Assembly (NCBI GenBank): GCA_021774335.1
Contig: JAJFJD010000002.1
Location: forward strand, 142,054-206,053
Origin: Alphaproteobacteria bacterium
Lineage (GTDB): Bacteria; Pseudomonadota; Alphaproteobacteria; UBA8366
Reading direction: 5' to 3'
Length of the DNA: 64,000 nucleotides
A program made the position numbers and the translations under genes. The notes below the pieces were generated by a model that had not been told where the DNA came from, made no database searches, and was given only the letters and a program-made list of their open reading frames with translations. This document shows, piece after piece, positions 9,609 to 18,637 of this stretch (its first letter is position 1; each line of letters starts with the position of its first letter).

Positions 9609-10124
9609 TCAGACGTCGATGACTGTCGGGTTCCGGGCCGTCTTGGTGTTGATAACGACGGTGCCCGACAGGATGTCGTGGATCTGACGCCGGCGATCGC
9701 TAAATACACCGACGAACAGGATTAATCCTCCGGTTAGCGGGACCAGGAACCAATACAGCGCGGATGAAATCAGGACGTGCAGGTAGGAAGGTTTCCCGCC
9801 GTCCCAACTGCGCATTTCAAGTCCCAGCCAGCGCATGCCGAGCGTCGCCGAGGCGCTGCTGCCGATTGTCACCATGTCGTAGAGGATGAACAACGGGGCA
9901 GCCCAGACAAGCACGAGCAGAGCGGTGAAAATGAAGAATGTCAGGATATTGAAGACAAAGAATACCGCCGCCACGGAGAACAGAAGCGCCGCGTCGATGC
10001 AGAATGCCAAGCTTCTCCGCCACAAGAGGCCGTCATAGAAATCTGGCCGGTCGAGCGGATTCGGCGGCTCTTCCGTCCATTCCAAAACAGAGTCTAGTCG
10101 ATCTGGTAAATTCGCAGGCACCAT
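9609..10124 (-). CDS. RDD family membrane protein
   Basis: A 171-residue integral membrane protein. The RDD signature appears at residues 35-50 as RRSLAFCIDAALLF (Arg plus Asp in the first helix), followed by two more hydrophobic segments and the family's GMRWLGLEMR motif. The C-terminal tail QIHDILSGTVVINTK is the standard RDD ending. The molecular role of RDD proteins is poorly known; some act in ion transport. It lies 85 bases downstream of the motB-like gene and could be co-transcribed with the motor operon or have its own promoter at the palindrome between them. Confidence 0.9.
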   Translation of the reverse strand: MVPANLPDRLDSVLEWTEEPPNPLDRPDFYDGLLWRRSLAFCIDAALLFSVAAVFFVFNILTFFIFTALLVLVWAAPLFILYDMVTIGSSASATLGMRWLGLEMRSWDGGKPSYLHVLISSALYWFLVPLTGGLILFVGVFSDRRRQIHDILSGTVVINTKTARNPTVIDV

Positions 10125-10176
10125 AGCCCCCGTTGCTGTCTGAGGTCGTTATTTTACCACATTGGGGGGCGAAATG

Positions 10177-10190
10177 CCCCTTGCAAGGGG
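10177..10190. other. 14-bp perfect palindrome between motB2 and the RDD gene
   Basis: CCCCTTGCAAGGGG reads the same on both strands. It sits in the 85-base gap between two minus-strand genes and could be an operator or the stem of a weak terminator; there is no T-run after it. Confidence 0.4.
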
Positions 10191-10209
10191 GAATTGGCGA
10201 CGAATGGGG

Positions 10210-11142
10210 TCAGTTGGAATTCAGCAACGACGGTGGGATCAGGTCTTTTGCGGCGACTTTCGGTTTGCGCCGCAGGAGTGTGACCTCGATCCGCCGGTTT
10301 TCGACGGCATCCGCGGATACTTTGTGCAGGGGAGCGCGTTCCGCGTTTCCGCGTACCGCGGCGAAACGCGCATCGGGTGTGCCAAGCGCCACCAGCGCGT
10401 TGCGACCGGCGTAGGCCCGTTGAATGGAAATCTTCCAGTTTGAGAGCCCTTGGCTGGCAGTCTCGTCGTTCCGTGACGTATGGCCTGAGACTTGAATCTT
10501 GTTAGGCAGGCGGGAAACGACTTCGAAAATGACTTTAACCAGTTTCTTCCCGTCCTCATTAAGCTCGATACCGCCTTGGTCGAAAAGTGGCTGTTTTTTC
10601 CGGTCCATCAGGCGGATGCGCAATCCTTCGCGCGTCACGTCGATGGCGACCGACTTGTAGAGATTGAGGAGTTCCGGAATCTGCTCCATTGACCGTTGAA
10701 TGGCGATCTTGGCCGCATTCATTTGGCGACTTTCATCGCTGTTGTTCGGCAGCTTTTCCTGGTTGGGCGTTTTGGTCGATTCCGACGGATCGCCCCGTGA
10801 GATGTCATCCTCATTGGTGGTCACCACCTGCGTACGGACGTTCACAGCTTTCGATGTGGTCTGGCCGGGCGCTTCGATGGGGCCGGGATCGGTAGCGGAG
10901 ATGCCACCGAATACACCGCCGCTACCGGTCGATCCGCTGGTCGCGCCAACCGGCTCGAAATAGTTCGAAAGGCCCTGTTTTTGTTCTTCGGTTGTGGCGT
11001 TCAGCAGCCAGAGCAAGAGAAAGAACGCCATCATCGCGGTGACGAAATCTGCGTAGGCCACCTTCCACGCGCTGCCGCCATGGACCTCCGGCTCGATCTT
11101 CTTCTTGACGACAATGATCTCGCGATCTGAATTACCAGCCAT
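10210..11142 (-). CDS. MotB-family flagellar motor protein, second paralog
   Basis: Stator component of 310 residues with one N-terminal membrane helix (residues 27-50). The proton-channel aspartate is D32 in AYADFVTAMMAFF, the plug-like amphipathic region follows, and the C-terminal OmpA/MotB peptidoglycan-binding domain (residues 215-300) ends with NRRIEVTLL. The middle region, residues 65-130, is Ser/Thr/Pro-rich and probably disordered. It starts 5 bases after the stop of the first motB-like gene, so the two are surely co-transcribed. Both paralogs keep the essential Asp, which suggests two working subunits or alternative stators rather than a decayed copy. Confidence 0.93.
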   Translation of the reverse strand: MAGNSDREIIVVKKKIEPEVHGGSAWKVAYADFVTAMMAFFLLLWLLNATTEEQKQGLSNYFEPVGATSGSTGSGGVFGGISATDPGPIEAPGQTTSKAVNVRTQVVTTNEDDISRGDPSESTKTPNQEKLPNNSDESRQMNAAKIAIQRSMEQIPELLNLYKSVAIDVTREGLRIRLMDRKKQPLFDQGGIELNEDGKKLVKVIFEVVSRLPNKIQVSGHTSRNDETASQGLSNWKISIQRAYAGRNALVALGTPDARFAAVRGNAERAPLHKVSADAVENRRIEVTLLRRKPKVAAKDLIPPSLLNSN

Positions 11143-11147
11143 TGTGC

Positions 11148-12101
11148 TTACCGACCCGCCGCGACGTTGGTTTTGCCGGGTACCGCCGCGGCTTTACCGA
11201 TCGGTTTGTTCAACAGGAGAACGCTGATCCTGTTGTTGCGCATCGTTTTCGGAAAACTGGGATGTACGGGCACCGTATCGCCTCTGCCCACGATCCGGGA
11301 GAATCGTTTGGCGGCGACCCCGAAATTGATCAGTGTGGCGCGCGCGTTGTCGGCGCGGTCGCCGGATACCCGCCACTTCGAGTTGGCTGCTTGCGCCGTT
11401 TGCGGCGCGAGATCCGTGTGTCCCGTGATGGCGATGTGATGTGGCAGCTTCGATACGATTGAACCGATGATGGCGAGCAGATGTTCACCGCGACCGGAAA
11501 TTTCCGAGCCATTGTTCTTGAACATCTTCAGTTTCACTCGATCGAGCAACTGAATGCGCAATCCGTCCGGCGTGTGTTCGACGATCAGGCTATCCTGCAT
11601 CTTCGCGAGCTCCGGAATATCCTGGATCGCCTGATTGATCGCAGAGATGACCTTGCTGAATTCCTTTTTATTTTCTTCGTCGGCTTGACGTTGATGCTCG
11701 CCATGTTGGTAGCCGCCGCCGGTTGATTCGGGGTTCTTGTGGCGACCCTCGGAGGCGCCGGCGTCGCGGCTGCCGAATGTCGGGATCGGTACGGTAATCC
11801 GAGGTGGCGAACCGGCCGATCGCAAGGCGCCCTCGGCTGCCATGGCAAGCCCTTTCAACACGCCGCCGCTGCCGGTCTGTTGCTCTGACACGCCGATCGG
11901 TTCAAAGAAATCGGAGATTCCCTGTTTCTTGTCTTCGGTCGTTACGTTGAGAAGCCAGAGCAGCAGAAAAAAGGCCATCATCGCGGTAACGAAATCCGCG
12001 TAGGCAACCTTCCAGGCACCGCCGTGAGGTTCCTCCGGCAGCATGACCTTCTTGCGAAGGACGATGGGCCCTTGTTCTGCGCCCTCTAGGGTGTCCGCCA
12101 T
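11148..12101 (-). CDS. MotB-family flagellar motor protein, first paralog
   Basis: Stator component of 317 residues. It has the same single helix with the proton-binding Asp (D36 in AYADFVTAMM), a Gly/His-rich linker at residues 110-145, and an OmpA-like domain containing ITGHTDLAPQT, where the GHTD motif is closer to classical MotB than in the second paralog. The C-terminus ends with a short Lys/Ala tail. It lies 25 bases downstream of motA. Which of the two pairs with MotA, or whether both do, cannot be decided from sequence. Confidence 0.93.
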   Translation of the reverse strand: MADTLEGAEQGPIVLRKKVMLPEEPHGGAWKVAYADFVTAMMAFFLLLWLLNVTTEDKKQGISDFFEPIGVSEQQTGSGGVLKGLAMAAEGALRSAGSPPRITVPIPTFGSRDAGASEGRHKNPESTGGGYQHGEHQRQADEENKKEFSKVISAINQAIQDIPELAKMQDSLIVEHTPDGLRIQLLDRVKLKMFKNNGSEISGRGEHLLAIIGSIVSKLPHHIAITGHTDLAPQTAQAANSKWRVSGDRADNARATLINFGVAAKRFSRIVGRGDTVPVHPSFPKTMRNNRISVLLLNKPIGKAAAVPGKTNVAAGR

Positions 12102-12126
12102 GACAATCTATGCCGGCTGGCTGCCA

Positions 12127-12990
12127 CTACGTTGCGGCCGGAAGGTTCTGGGTGGCCTCTTCGAGTTCCATAAAGCTCGGCCGGGTGTGGCTCTGGAGCA
12201 CCTTGCGGGCGAACTCGATCGAGACGGCGGGGGCGTAGCCCTGCAGATGCGCAAGCAGGCCTGCCTTAATACACGTGAAATAGACGCTGTCGTCTTGCTG
12301 GTTGCCTTTTAGCGCCGTCGCCATCGGGGCGGCAAAGCCGTAACACATGAGGATTCCCAGGAAGGTTCCGACCAGTGCGGCTGCGATCAAGCCGCCGAGC
12401 ACCGCCGGCGGCTCGGTGATCGAGCCCATTGTCTTGATGATACCCATCACCGCGGCGACAATACCGAGACCCGGGAAGGCTTCGGCCAGGGTCTGGATGG
12501 CGTGGCTGACCTTGTGCTCTTCGCCGTGATGGGTTTCCAATTCCATGTCCATCAGCGCTTCAAGCTCATGCGGGTTGTCGGTGCCAAGGGTCATCAGACG
12601 GAGATAGTCGCAGAGGAACTCCACCGCATGATGGTTCGACATGAATTTCGGGTACTGCGCAAACAGGTCGCTGTCTTCGGGATTCTCGACATGCGTTTCG
12701 AGCGCTAGCATGCCCTTGGTCTTGGCCAGCTTGAAAATCTGATACTGCAGGGAAAGCAGTTCTAGATAGTCATCTTTCTTGTATTTCGGCCCCTTGAGGA
12801 TCGACATAAAGCCGCCCATGGTCTGGCCGAGCACCGCCTTGGAATTGGCAATGATATAGGCGCCCACGCCGGATCCGCCGATGATGACGAATTCGAACGG
12901 TTGCCATAAAACACCGAGCTTGCCGCCCATCGCGACATAACTGCCGATCACGCAACCGGTGACCACAAGGCTTCCGATAATTAAGAACAT
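12127..12990 (-). CDS. motA: Flagellar motor stator protein MotA
   Basis: Inner-membrane stator subunit of 287 residues with four membrane helices: two near the N-terminus and two around residues 165-225. They flank a large cytoplasmic loop carrying charged residues that contact FliG. The family motif PGLGIVAAVMGIIKTMG precedes helix three. It works with MotB to convert ion flow into torque. It is first in the motA-motB-motB operon. The 260 bases between its start and the divergent flavin reductase must contain its promoter. No other flagellar genes lie in the window. Confidence 0.96.
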   Translation of the reverse strand: MFLIIGSLVVTGCVIGSYVAMGGKLGVLWQPFEFVIIGGSGVGAYIIANSKAVLGQTMGGFMSILKGPKYKKDDYLELLSLQYQIFKLAKTKGMLALETHVENPEDSDLFAQYPKFMSNHHAVEFLCDYLRLMTLGTDNPHELEALMDMELETHHGEEHKVSHAIQTLAEAFPGLGIVAAVMGIIKTMGSITEPPAVLGGLIAAALVGTFLGILMCYGFAAPMATALKGNQQDDSVYFTCIKAGLLAHLQGYAPAVSIEFARKVLQSHTRPSFMELEEATQNLPAAT

Positions 12991-13250
12991 ATGATTTTTT
13001 CGTTGCCGGGCCCGAAGATGACTGTAGGAAATGGTTAAAGGGAACTGATTAACATTGACTTAATCGGCGGGTTCTTTCGTGGTAGCGAATTTGCCGTTAA
13101 CCGCAGTTTTCCGTTACTTACAAGAGGGGCGGGCCGAGTTGTGGTTGGTAATGAGGTTCGTGCGGGTGTGGCGAGGGCTCGCCCAATTGCGGCACTTGAG
13201 GTATCTCTGTTTGAATTGTGGTTCAGAAGGACGAAAGGACACTGTCTGCG

Positions 13251-13739
13251 ATGGACACTAACGAACCGGCGATCGACAAAACGCGGTTCCGCGAAGCATG
13301 CGGGCATTACGCGACTGGTGTCGCCGTTGTCACGACATCCAACGGCAATGGGAGCGCGGTCGGTGTTACGGTGAATTCCTTCACGTCCGTATCGCTTGAT
13401 CCGCCGCTGGTGCAGTTCAGTCTGGACCGAAAAGCGTCGGTTTTCGGTACATTTGAGCAATCGAATCCTTTCGTCATCAACGTGCTGGCCCGCGACCAGG
13501 AGGCCGTTTCCCGGCGCTTCTCAGGGAAGAGCGACGATTTCGATGGGCTGGACTGCGAAATCTGGCAAAAAGATTGCCCGATGATCCAAGGATGCGTCGC
13601 AACCCTCGGGTGCGAGCCCTATGCCGCCTATGACGGCGGTGATCATCTGATCATTCTGGGCCGGGTTGCATATCTGGACTGCCAGCCGGAGGTAGATCCG
13701 CTGCTGTTTTACCGGGGCAGTTACGGAAATTTCACCTAG
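13251..13739 (+). CDS. Flavin reductase family protein
   Basis: FMN-binding split-barrel enzyme of about 162 residues. The hallmark is the N-terminal HYATGVAVVTT, followed by GVTVNSFTSVSLDPPLVQFSL, both typical of NAD(P)H:flavin oxidoreductases such as HpaC-type components of two-component monooxygenases. The C-terminus HLIILGRVAYLD is conserved in the fold. No oxygenase component is adjacent. A GTG at 13218 would add eleven residues; ATG 13251 is preferred because the homologous region begins shortly after it. It is convergent with the ammonia-lyase gene with only three bases between the stops. Confidence 0.92.
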   Translation: MDTNEPAIDKTRFREACGHYATGVAVVTTSNGNGSAVGVTVNSFTSVSLDPPLVQFSLDRKASVFGTFEQSNPFVINVLARDQEAVSRRFSGKSDDFDGLDCEIWQKDCPMIQGCVATLGCEPYAAYDGGDHLIILGRVAYLDCQPEVDPLLFYRGSYGNFT

Positions 13740-13742
13740 AAA

Positions 13743-14966
13743 CTAGCCGGCTTGTGCAGAATCGCTAAGCCGCGAGGCGGGGAAGCCCGCCGCTTCCAGC
13801 CGATTGATGATTTCTTCGACATGGGCGCTGTCCCGGGTCTCGAGAACCACGTCGGCTTCCGCCTGCTTTACCGGGACGTCGGAAAACATGCGTTGATGCA
13901 CGATTTCGACGATGTTTCCGCCGAGTTCGCCGATCTGGGTGGTGACCTTAGCGAGGGTTCCGGGCGCGTCGCTGATCGACACGCGAAGCCGCACCATCTG
14001 GCCGCTGCGGAAGAGGCCGCGCATAAGCACCGATGACAGAAGGCGGGAATCGATATTGGCACCGCTGACCACCAAGACGATTTTCTTCGCTTTGTGTTTC
14101 TCGCGTTCCGCCATCATCGCAGCAAGCGGAGCGGCGCCGGCGCCCTCGGCCAGCGTCTTCGCGCTCACGACCATCGTCTGCACAGCGTTTTCCAACTGCA
14201 TCTCGTCGACGGTAACGATACGGTCGACGAGATCCTTGACGATGGGAAGGGTCAGTTTGCCCGGTTGCTTGATCGCGATCCCCTCGGCGATGGTCTCGCC
14301 GCCGGACGGGGCTTCACCGCCCTTGAGGGCCTGCGCCATCGACGGATACAGCGCGGCTTCGACGCCGATGATGTCGACGGGCTCGTTCGCGGCCGTTAGC
14401 GCCATGGCGACGCCCGCGATCAATCCGCCACCGCCGATCGGGGCGATCAGCGTGTCCAGGTCCGGTACGTCTTCCAGGATCTCCAAGCCCACGGTTCCCT
14501 GGCCCGCGATAATATGCGGATCATCGAAAGGATGGACGAACGTCAGGCCTTCGGCCTGCATCACCTCCTCGGCGTGGGGGGTGCAGGCACTTACCGAATC
14601 GCCGAACAGCAAGACTCGTGCGCCAAGCGCTTCGGTCCGGTTGATTTTCGTGAACGGCGTGGACGTCGGCATGACGATGGTCGCCGGGATACCGAGACGC
14701 TTTGCATGATAGGCGACACCCTGGGCATGGTTTCCGGCCGACACCGCGATGACTCCGCTTTTCGCGTGTGCTTGATCCAGGCTCGACAATTTCACGAACG
14801 CCCCGCGATCCTTGAAGGATCCCGTGTATTGAAGATTTTCCAGCTTTAGGAATACGTCCGCGCCGATCAGGTCCGACAACGGGCCGGATCGGACGGTGGG
14901 CGTTCGCACGACCGCCTGTTCGATCGTGTCGGCGGCTGCACGGATATCGTCGATCGTTACGGTCAT
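13743..14966 (-). CDS. ilvA: Threonine ammonia-lyase with C-terminal ACT domain
   Basis: PLP enzyme deaminating threonine to 2-oxobutanoate, of 407 residues. The PLP lysine is K52 in GSFKDRGAF; the glycine-rich phosphate loop is APIGGGGLIAG. Residues about 330-400 form one ACT domain (VSISDAPGTLAKVTTQIGELGG), placing it with the short, catabolic-length enzymes carrying an ACT regulatory domain. It could serve isoleucine synthesis or threonine breakdown; the symbol is by family. It is separated by 80 bases from the penicillin-acylase gene upstream on the same strand. Confidence 0.93.
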   Translation of the reverse strand: MTVTIDDIRAAADTIEQAVVRTPTVRSGPLSDLIGADVFLKLENLQYTGSFKDRGAFVKLSSLDQAHAKSGVIAVSAGNHAQGVAYHAKRLGIPATIVMPTSTPFTKINRTEALGARVLLFGDSVSACTPHAEEVMQAEGLTFVHPFDDPHIIAGQGTVGLEILEDVPDLDTLIAPIGGGGLIAGVAMALTAANEPVDIIGVEAALYPSMAQALKGGEAPSGGETIAEGIAIKQPGKLTLPIVKDLVDRIVTVDEMQLENAVQTMVVSAKTLAEGAGAAPLAAMMAEREKHKAKKIVLVVSGANIDSRLLSSVLMRGLFRSGQMVRLRVSISDAPGTLAKVTTQIGELGGNIVEIVHQRMFSDVPVKQAEADVVLETRDSAHVEEIINRLEAAGFPASRLSDSAQAG

Positions 14967-15046
14967 GGCAGGCTATTTCTGTTCTCTCCAGAGAGTCTCG
15001 AGAATACACCAGCGGGTTCGCGACCGCAGTGGTCAATTGCGTGTGG

Positions 15047-17437
15047 CTATGGCGTTCTCGAGGGGGATAGCGTGAGAGTTCCGATCGCACTGAGCCGCAA
15101 CGAATCTCGGTCGCCGGCAATCGTGATGAAGTCGCCGCTGCGCCAGCGGTCCAGCAGGTCACGATAGTGATGGGAAAACGGGTTGCCGGATTGGCCGGTC
15201 GCGATGATGTAGCGGCTGTTGTCCAAATTGCCGAGGTCGTAAACGGCCCGGTATCCGGATCCGTGAACATGTGAATAAGGCGAAGGGCCGCCTTGGCGTG
15301 TTTGCCCGCGGTTGACCGTATGGTCGCCGCCGTCGGTTTCCACGACGAGGTCGGTGAAGGCCCGTAATCCGGGGATCTGCGTGAAGACACGATGCCGGAA
15401 TTGCGCTTTATGCGCCGCACCCCATCGCCATTTATCGATGTCGGGCCCTTGGGTTTCGGTGATGGCGGCGAGGGCGGTCTCCAACGCGGCGGCGACCTGC
15501 GTCTCGCATGTCTCCGGTACGGGGGTCTTGATATTGTCGCACCATGTTTGGTGCTTGGTCAGGGCGGCGACAACGAACCGCGTTCGCGAGCGGGCGTAGT
15601 CTCCGGTTCGGTCGCCCAACTCGTCTTGTACGATGGCACGCTCCAGCGCGCGCAACCAGGTGGCGTAGATCAGGGGTTCGGCACGGTCGCGTTGCATTCG
15701 GAAATTCCAGGTGCGAAGCCGTGCGATCGCTTTCTTGCCCCGATCCGACTGTGCCGGGGCCGATATCAGGAGCGGGACAAGACGGCGGGCGGCGGTCGAC
15801 ACTGTGTCCAACTGCAGCGCAGTGCTATCGGCCACGGAATGCCCCGTCTTGCTGCCAAGGACCTCGGCGATGCGCGCCGCCCGGTATGCCGATTGCCAAT
15901 GACGGGCGATTCTATGCGGATAGTCGGTTCCGACGAGCCGGTTGTTGGCATTGATGATCAGGCCGTCCGGCGGATTGTGACGCCTGGGCAATTCGTCGAA
16001 CGGAATGAAGCCGTTCCAATCGAATTGCACCTCTTGTCCAGGCGCGGGCCGGGTGCCGTCATGGTCAGTCCGGATCGGGATGCGGCCCGGCGTGACCAGC
16101 CCGATGTCGCCGGCTGTGTCGGCGTAGAACAGGTTTTGCACCGGCGCGTTGAACAATTGCGCGGCGGCAAGGAATTCCTGCCAGTTGCTCGCACGGTTGA
16201 GCAGATACAGCGCGCGGGCGGTCTCGTCGTCAATGCGTGCTGACGGACTGGCCAGGGCGATCACCGATTTCGGAGCGGTTTCGGAGAAGTTCGCTTCATC
16301 CAGCACGTCGGAGACGACTGGTCCATGCCGTGTCATCCGAACGGTGAGGGTGACCGGGTCGTCGTTGGCGACATAGATTTTTTCGGTTCGCGTTTTGAAA
16401 GGCTTGGTGCCATTCGGCGTGAGGTATTGCTGCGGGTCATCCGGATCGAGCGCTTCGAGGTAAAGGTCTTCCACGTCAGCGCCGGCCGTCGTCATACCCC
16501 AGGCGATTTTTCCGTTGTGCCCCAGCGGAAGCAGCGGAACGCCGGGAACCGTGGCGCCGGTGAGGGACAGCATCGGCGTTTCGATACGGGCGAGATACCA
16601 GAGGATCGGCGCACCGAACCCAAGATGCGGATCGTTCGCGAGGATCGGCTTGCCCGTCTCGGTGCGCGCGCCGCCGATGACCCAGGCATTCGATGCATCG
16701 ACTGGCGCCAGTTCGTCGGGGAGGGCACCGGCGAGACGGTCCAACATCGCCGACACCGTGCCCGGCAGCGCCGAAAGCGTCACCGGCTCCTTGCCTTCAT
16801 CCGACGGCCAAAGCTGATCGATTTGCGCCGGTGTCAGCGTTTCGGCAAGACGCAGGCGCAGCAGTTCGCTACGCCAATTGCCGGACAATCGCACCGCCAT
16901 GATCCGTGCCCATACCAGGCTGTCGGCAGGGCGCCAGCGCTCCGGCTTGTGGCCAAGGACGGCGAACTCCGGCGATAGCGCACCGGCATGATTATGCAGA
17001 TAGGCGTTCACGCCGGCCGCATAGGCGTCGAGCAGGGCGCGCTCGTCCTCCGTCATCAGTGTGAGCTGCGCTTGCGCGGCGCGGTAAAGGCCAAGCATCC
17101 GAATGAAACGGTCGATTTTTAGCGTGCGGCTGCCGAATATCTCGGACAGCCGGCCCGCGCCGGTCCGGCGCGTCATTTCCATCTGCCAGAGCCGGTCCTG
17201 GGCATGGGTGAAGCCGAGACCAAAGTATGCGTCGTTGACCTGATCTGCGAAGATATGCGGGACGCCGTTGCCGTCGCGGATCACCTCCACCGGCCCGCCG
17301 AGGCCCTGCAGGGACAGCGCGCCGTCGATCTGGGGCAGAGAGGTCCGCAGCCATGTCACGAACACGACCGAAAGGAAGGCGAGGGCGATAACGAGGAGTG
17401 CGCTAAAGCGCAGGAATTGGCGGAAAAGTCGGGCCAT
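15047..17437 (-). CDS. Penicillin acylase family protein (Ntn amidohydrolase)
   Basis: Secreted or periplasmic N-terminal-nucleophile hydrolase of 796 residues that cleaves amides such as acyl-homoserine lactones, cyclic lipopeptides or beta-lactams. An N-terminal helix (residues 10-30) is a signal or anchor. The alpha-chain region carries FGLGFTHAQDRLWQME. The autoprocessing site precedes S249 in ASNAWVIGG, followed by GKPILANDPHL; that Ser would become the N-terminus of the beta chain. The C-terminal GQSGNPFSHHYRD block is typical. No partner gene is adjacent. Substrate class cannot be told from sequence alone. Confidence 0.93.
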   Translation of the reverse strand: MARLFRQFLRFSALLVIALAFLSVVFVTWLRTSLPQIDGALSLQGLGGPVEVIRDGNGVPHIFADQVNDAYFGLGFTHAQDRLWQMEMTRRTGAGRLSEIFGSRTLKIDRFIRMLGLYRAAQAQLTLMTEDERALLDAYAAGVNAYLHNHAGALSPEFAVLGHKPERWRPADSLVWARIMAVRLSGNWRSELLRLRLAETLTPAQIDQLWPSDEGKEPVTLSALPGTVSAMLDRLAGALPDELAPVDASNAWVIGGARTETGKPILANDPHLGFGAPILWYLARIETPMLSLTGATVPGVPLLPLGHNGKIAWGMTTAGADVEDLYLEALDPDDPQQYLTPNGTKPFKTRTEKIYVANDDPVTLTVRMTRHGPVVSDVLDEANFSETAPKSVIALASPSARIDDETARALYLLNRASNWQEFLAAAQLFNAPVQNLFYADTAGDIGLVTPGRIPIRTDHDGTRPAPGQEVQFDWNGFIPFDELPRRHNPPDGLIINANNRLVGTDYPHRIARHWQSAYRAARIAEVLGSKTGHSVADSTALQLDTVSTAARRLVPLLISAPAQSDRGKKAIARLRTWNFRMQRDRAEPLIYATWLRALERAIVQDELGDRTGDYARSRTRFVVAALTKHQTWCDNIKTPVPETCETQVAAALETALAAITETQGPDIDKWRWGAAHKAQFRHRVFTQIPGLRAFTDLVVETDGGDHTVNRGQTRQGGPSPYSHVHGSGYRAVYDLGNLDNSRYIIATGQSGNPFSHHYRDLLDRWRSGDFITIAGDRDSLRLSAIGTLTLSPSRTP

Positions 17438-17500
17438 GGGTCCTTAATTCATCCGATATCCGCTTGGACCGTTTGGTCCGCTGTGTCATTGTCCGCCCGC

Positions 17501-18628
17501 ATGAGTCTACGCCGTTTCAAATCCACCGATGCAATGATTTCCGTGCTACAGCCGGGAAACCCTGTGTACTGCCTTCATCCTGAGGAGTTGCGCAAGAGCG
17601 CGCGGCAATTCCTGACTCAATTTCCCGGCCATACGCTGTATGCCGTGAAGTGCAATCCGCATCCATTCGTTCTTCGCACACTCTTTGAAGCCGGGATCGA
17701 ACATTTTGATGCGGCGTCGATACCGGAGATCGCCGCGGTGCGTGGCCTGTCGGCCGACGCGACCGCATACTACATGCATCCGGTCAAAACGCGGGATGCA
17801 ATTCTGACCGCGCATACTGTTTATGGAATCCGGCATTTCGTCGTGGATCATCCGGATGAACTCGCCAAAATTCTCTATGAAACGAACGGTGCCAGCGATC
17901 TTGTCATCCTGGTACGGTTCGCCACGCCCGGCGGCGTTGCCCGCTATGAGCTGTCCCAGAAATTCGGTGCCTCTCCGGAAGCGGCCGCGGCGCTTTTGCG
18001 GCAGGCGCGCGATGCGGGATGCGGGACCGGCCTGGCGTTCCATGTGGGCTCGCAATGCCTCAGCCCGGCGCCGTTCCGGGATGGCGTGGCGCTGGCAGGA
18101 CAGATTGCCTCGGCGGCGGATGTCACGCTCGATTATCTGGATGTGGGCGGCGGTTTTCCGGCGGACTATATCGGTGAACAACCACCGCCGCTGTCGGATT
18201 TTCTCAACGCGGTGAAGGACGGCGTCCAAGCGATCGCCTTGCCGGATGAGTGCGTCTTGATGTGCCAACCGGGCCGCGCGCTGGTCGCCAGCGGTTGTTC
18301 CCTCGTGGTGCAGGTGCAACTGCGCAAAGAGTCGGCGATCTATATCAATGATGGGCGGTATCACAGTCTTTCGGAAACGGTCACAGGGCAATTGTCCTAT
18401 CCGGTGCGGGCGATCCGGTCCGACGGTGCCTTCGCCGAAACGATGCGCGACTTCACCGTATTCGGGCCGACCTGTGACTCGACCGATGTCCTTCCGTCGG
18501 CCTTTTCGTTGCCGGAGGATATCCGCGAAGGCGATTGGATCGAGATCGGTCAACTGGGCGCTTATTCGAATGCCCTGGTGACGCGGTTCAACGGCATCTC
18601 GCCGGATCATTTCGTGACGATTGAGTAG
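17501..18628 (+). CDS. Ornithine/diaminobutyrate-type PLP decarboxylase (fold III)
   Basis: A 375-residue alanine-racemase-fold decarboxylase. K50 in YAVKCNPHP is the PLP lysine, and the C-terminal GPTCDSTD motif carries the Cys and Asp that complete the active site across the dimer in eukaryotic-type ornithine decarboxylases. DVGGGFP is the phosphate-binding Gly-rich loop. It probably makes putrescine from ornithine, although lysine decarboxylases share the motifs. An upstream in-frame start at 17204 lies antisense to the acylase gene and is rejected. The next gene follows after 9 bases, so they form a transcription unit. Confidence 0.9.
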   Translation: MSLRRFKSTDAMISVLQPGNPVYCLHPEELRKSARQFLTQFPGHTLYAVKCNPHPFVLRTLFEAGIEHFDAASIPEIAAVRGLSADATAYYMHPVKTRDAILTAHTVYGIRHFVVDHPDELAKILYETNGASDLVILVRFATPGGVARYELSQKFGASPEAAAALLRQARDAGCGTGLAFHVGSQCLSPAPFRDGVALAGQIASAADVTLDYLDVGGGFPADYIGEQPPPLSDFLNAVKDGVQAIALPDECVLMCQPGRALVASGCSLVVQVQLRKESAIYINDGRYHSLSETVTGQLSYPVRAIRSDGAFAETMRDFTVFGPTCDSTDVLPSAFSLPEDIREGDWIEIGQLGAYSNALVTRFNGISPDHFVTIE

Positions 18629-18637
18629 GATTGCTTC

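Noticed and set aside
14521..15420. 299-codon frame bridging the ammonia-lyase and penicillin-acylase genes
   Set aside because: Out of frame with both real genes on the same strand and biased toward Ser/Arg; no motif.
17204..17500. Upstream extension of the decarboxylase
   Set aside because: Would be antisense to the penicillin-acylase start; family homology begins after ATG 17501.
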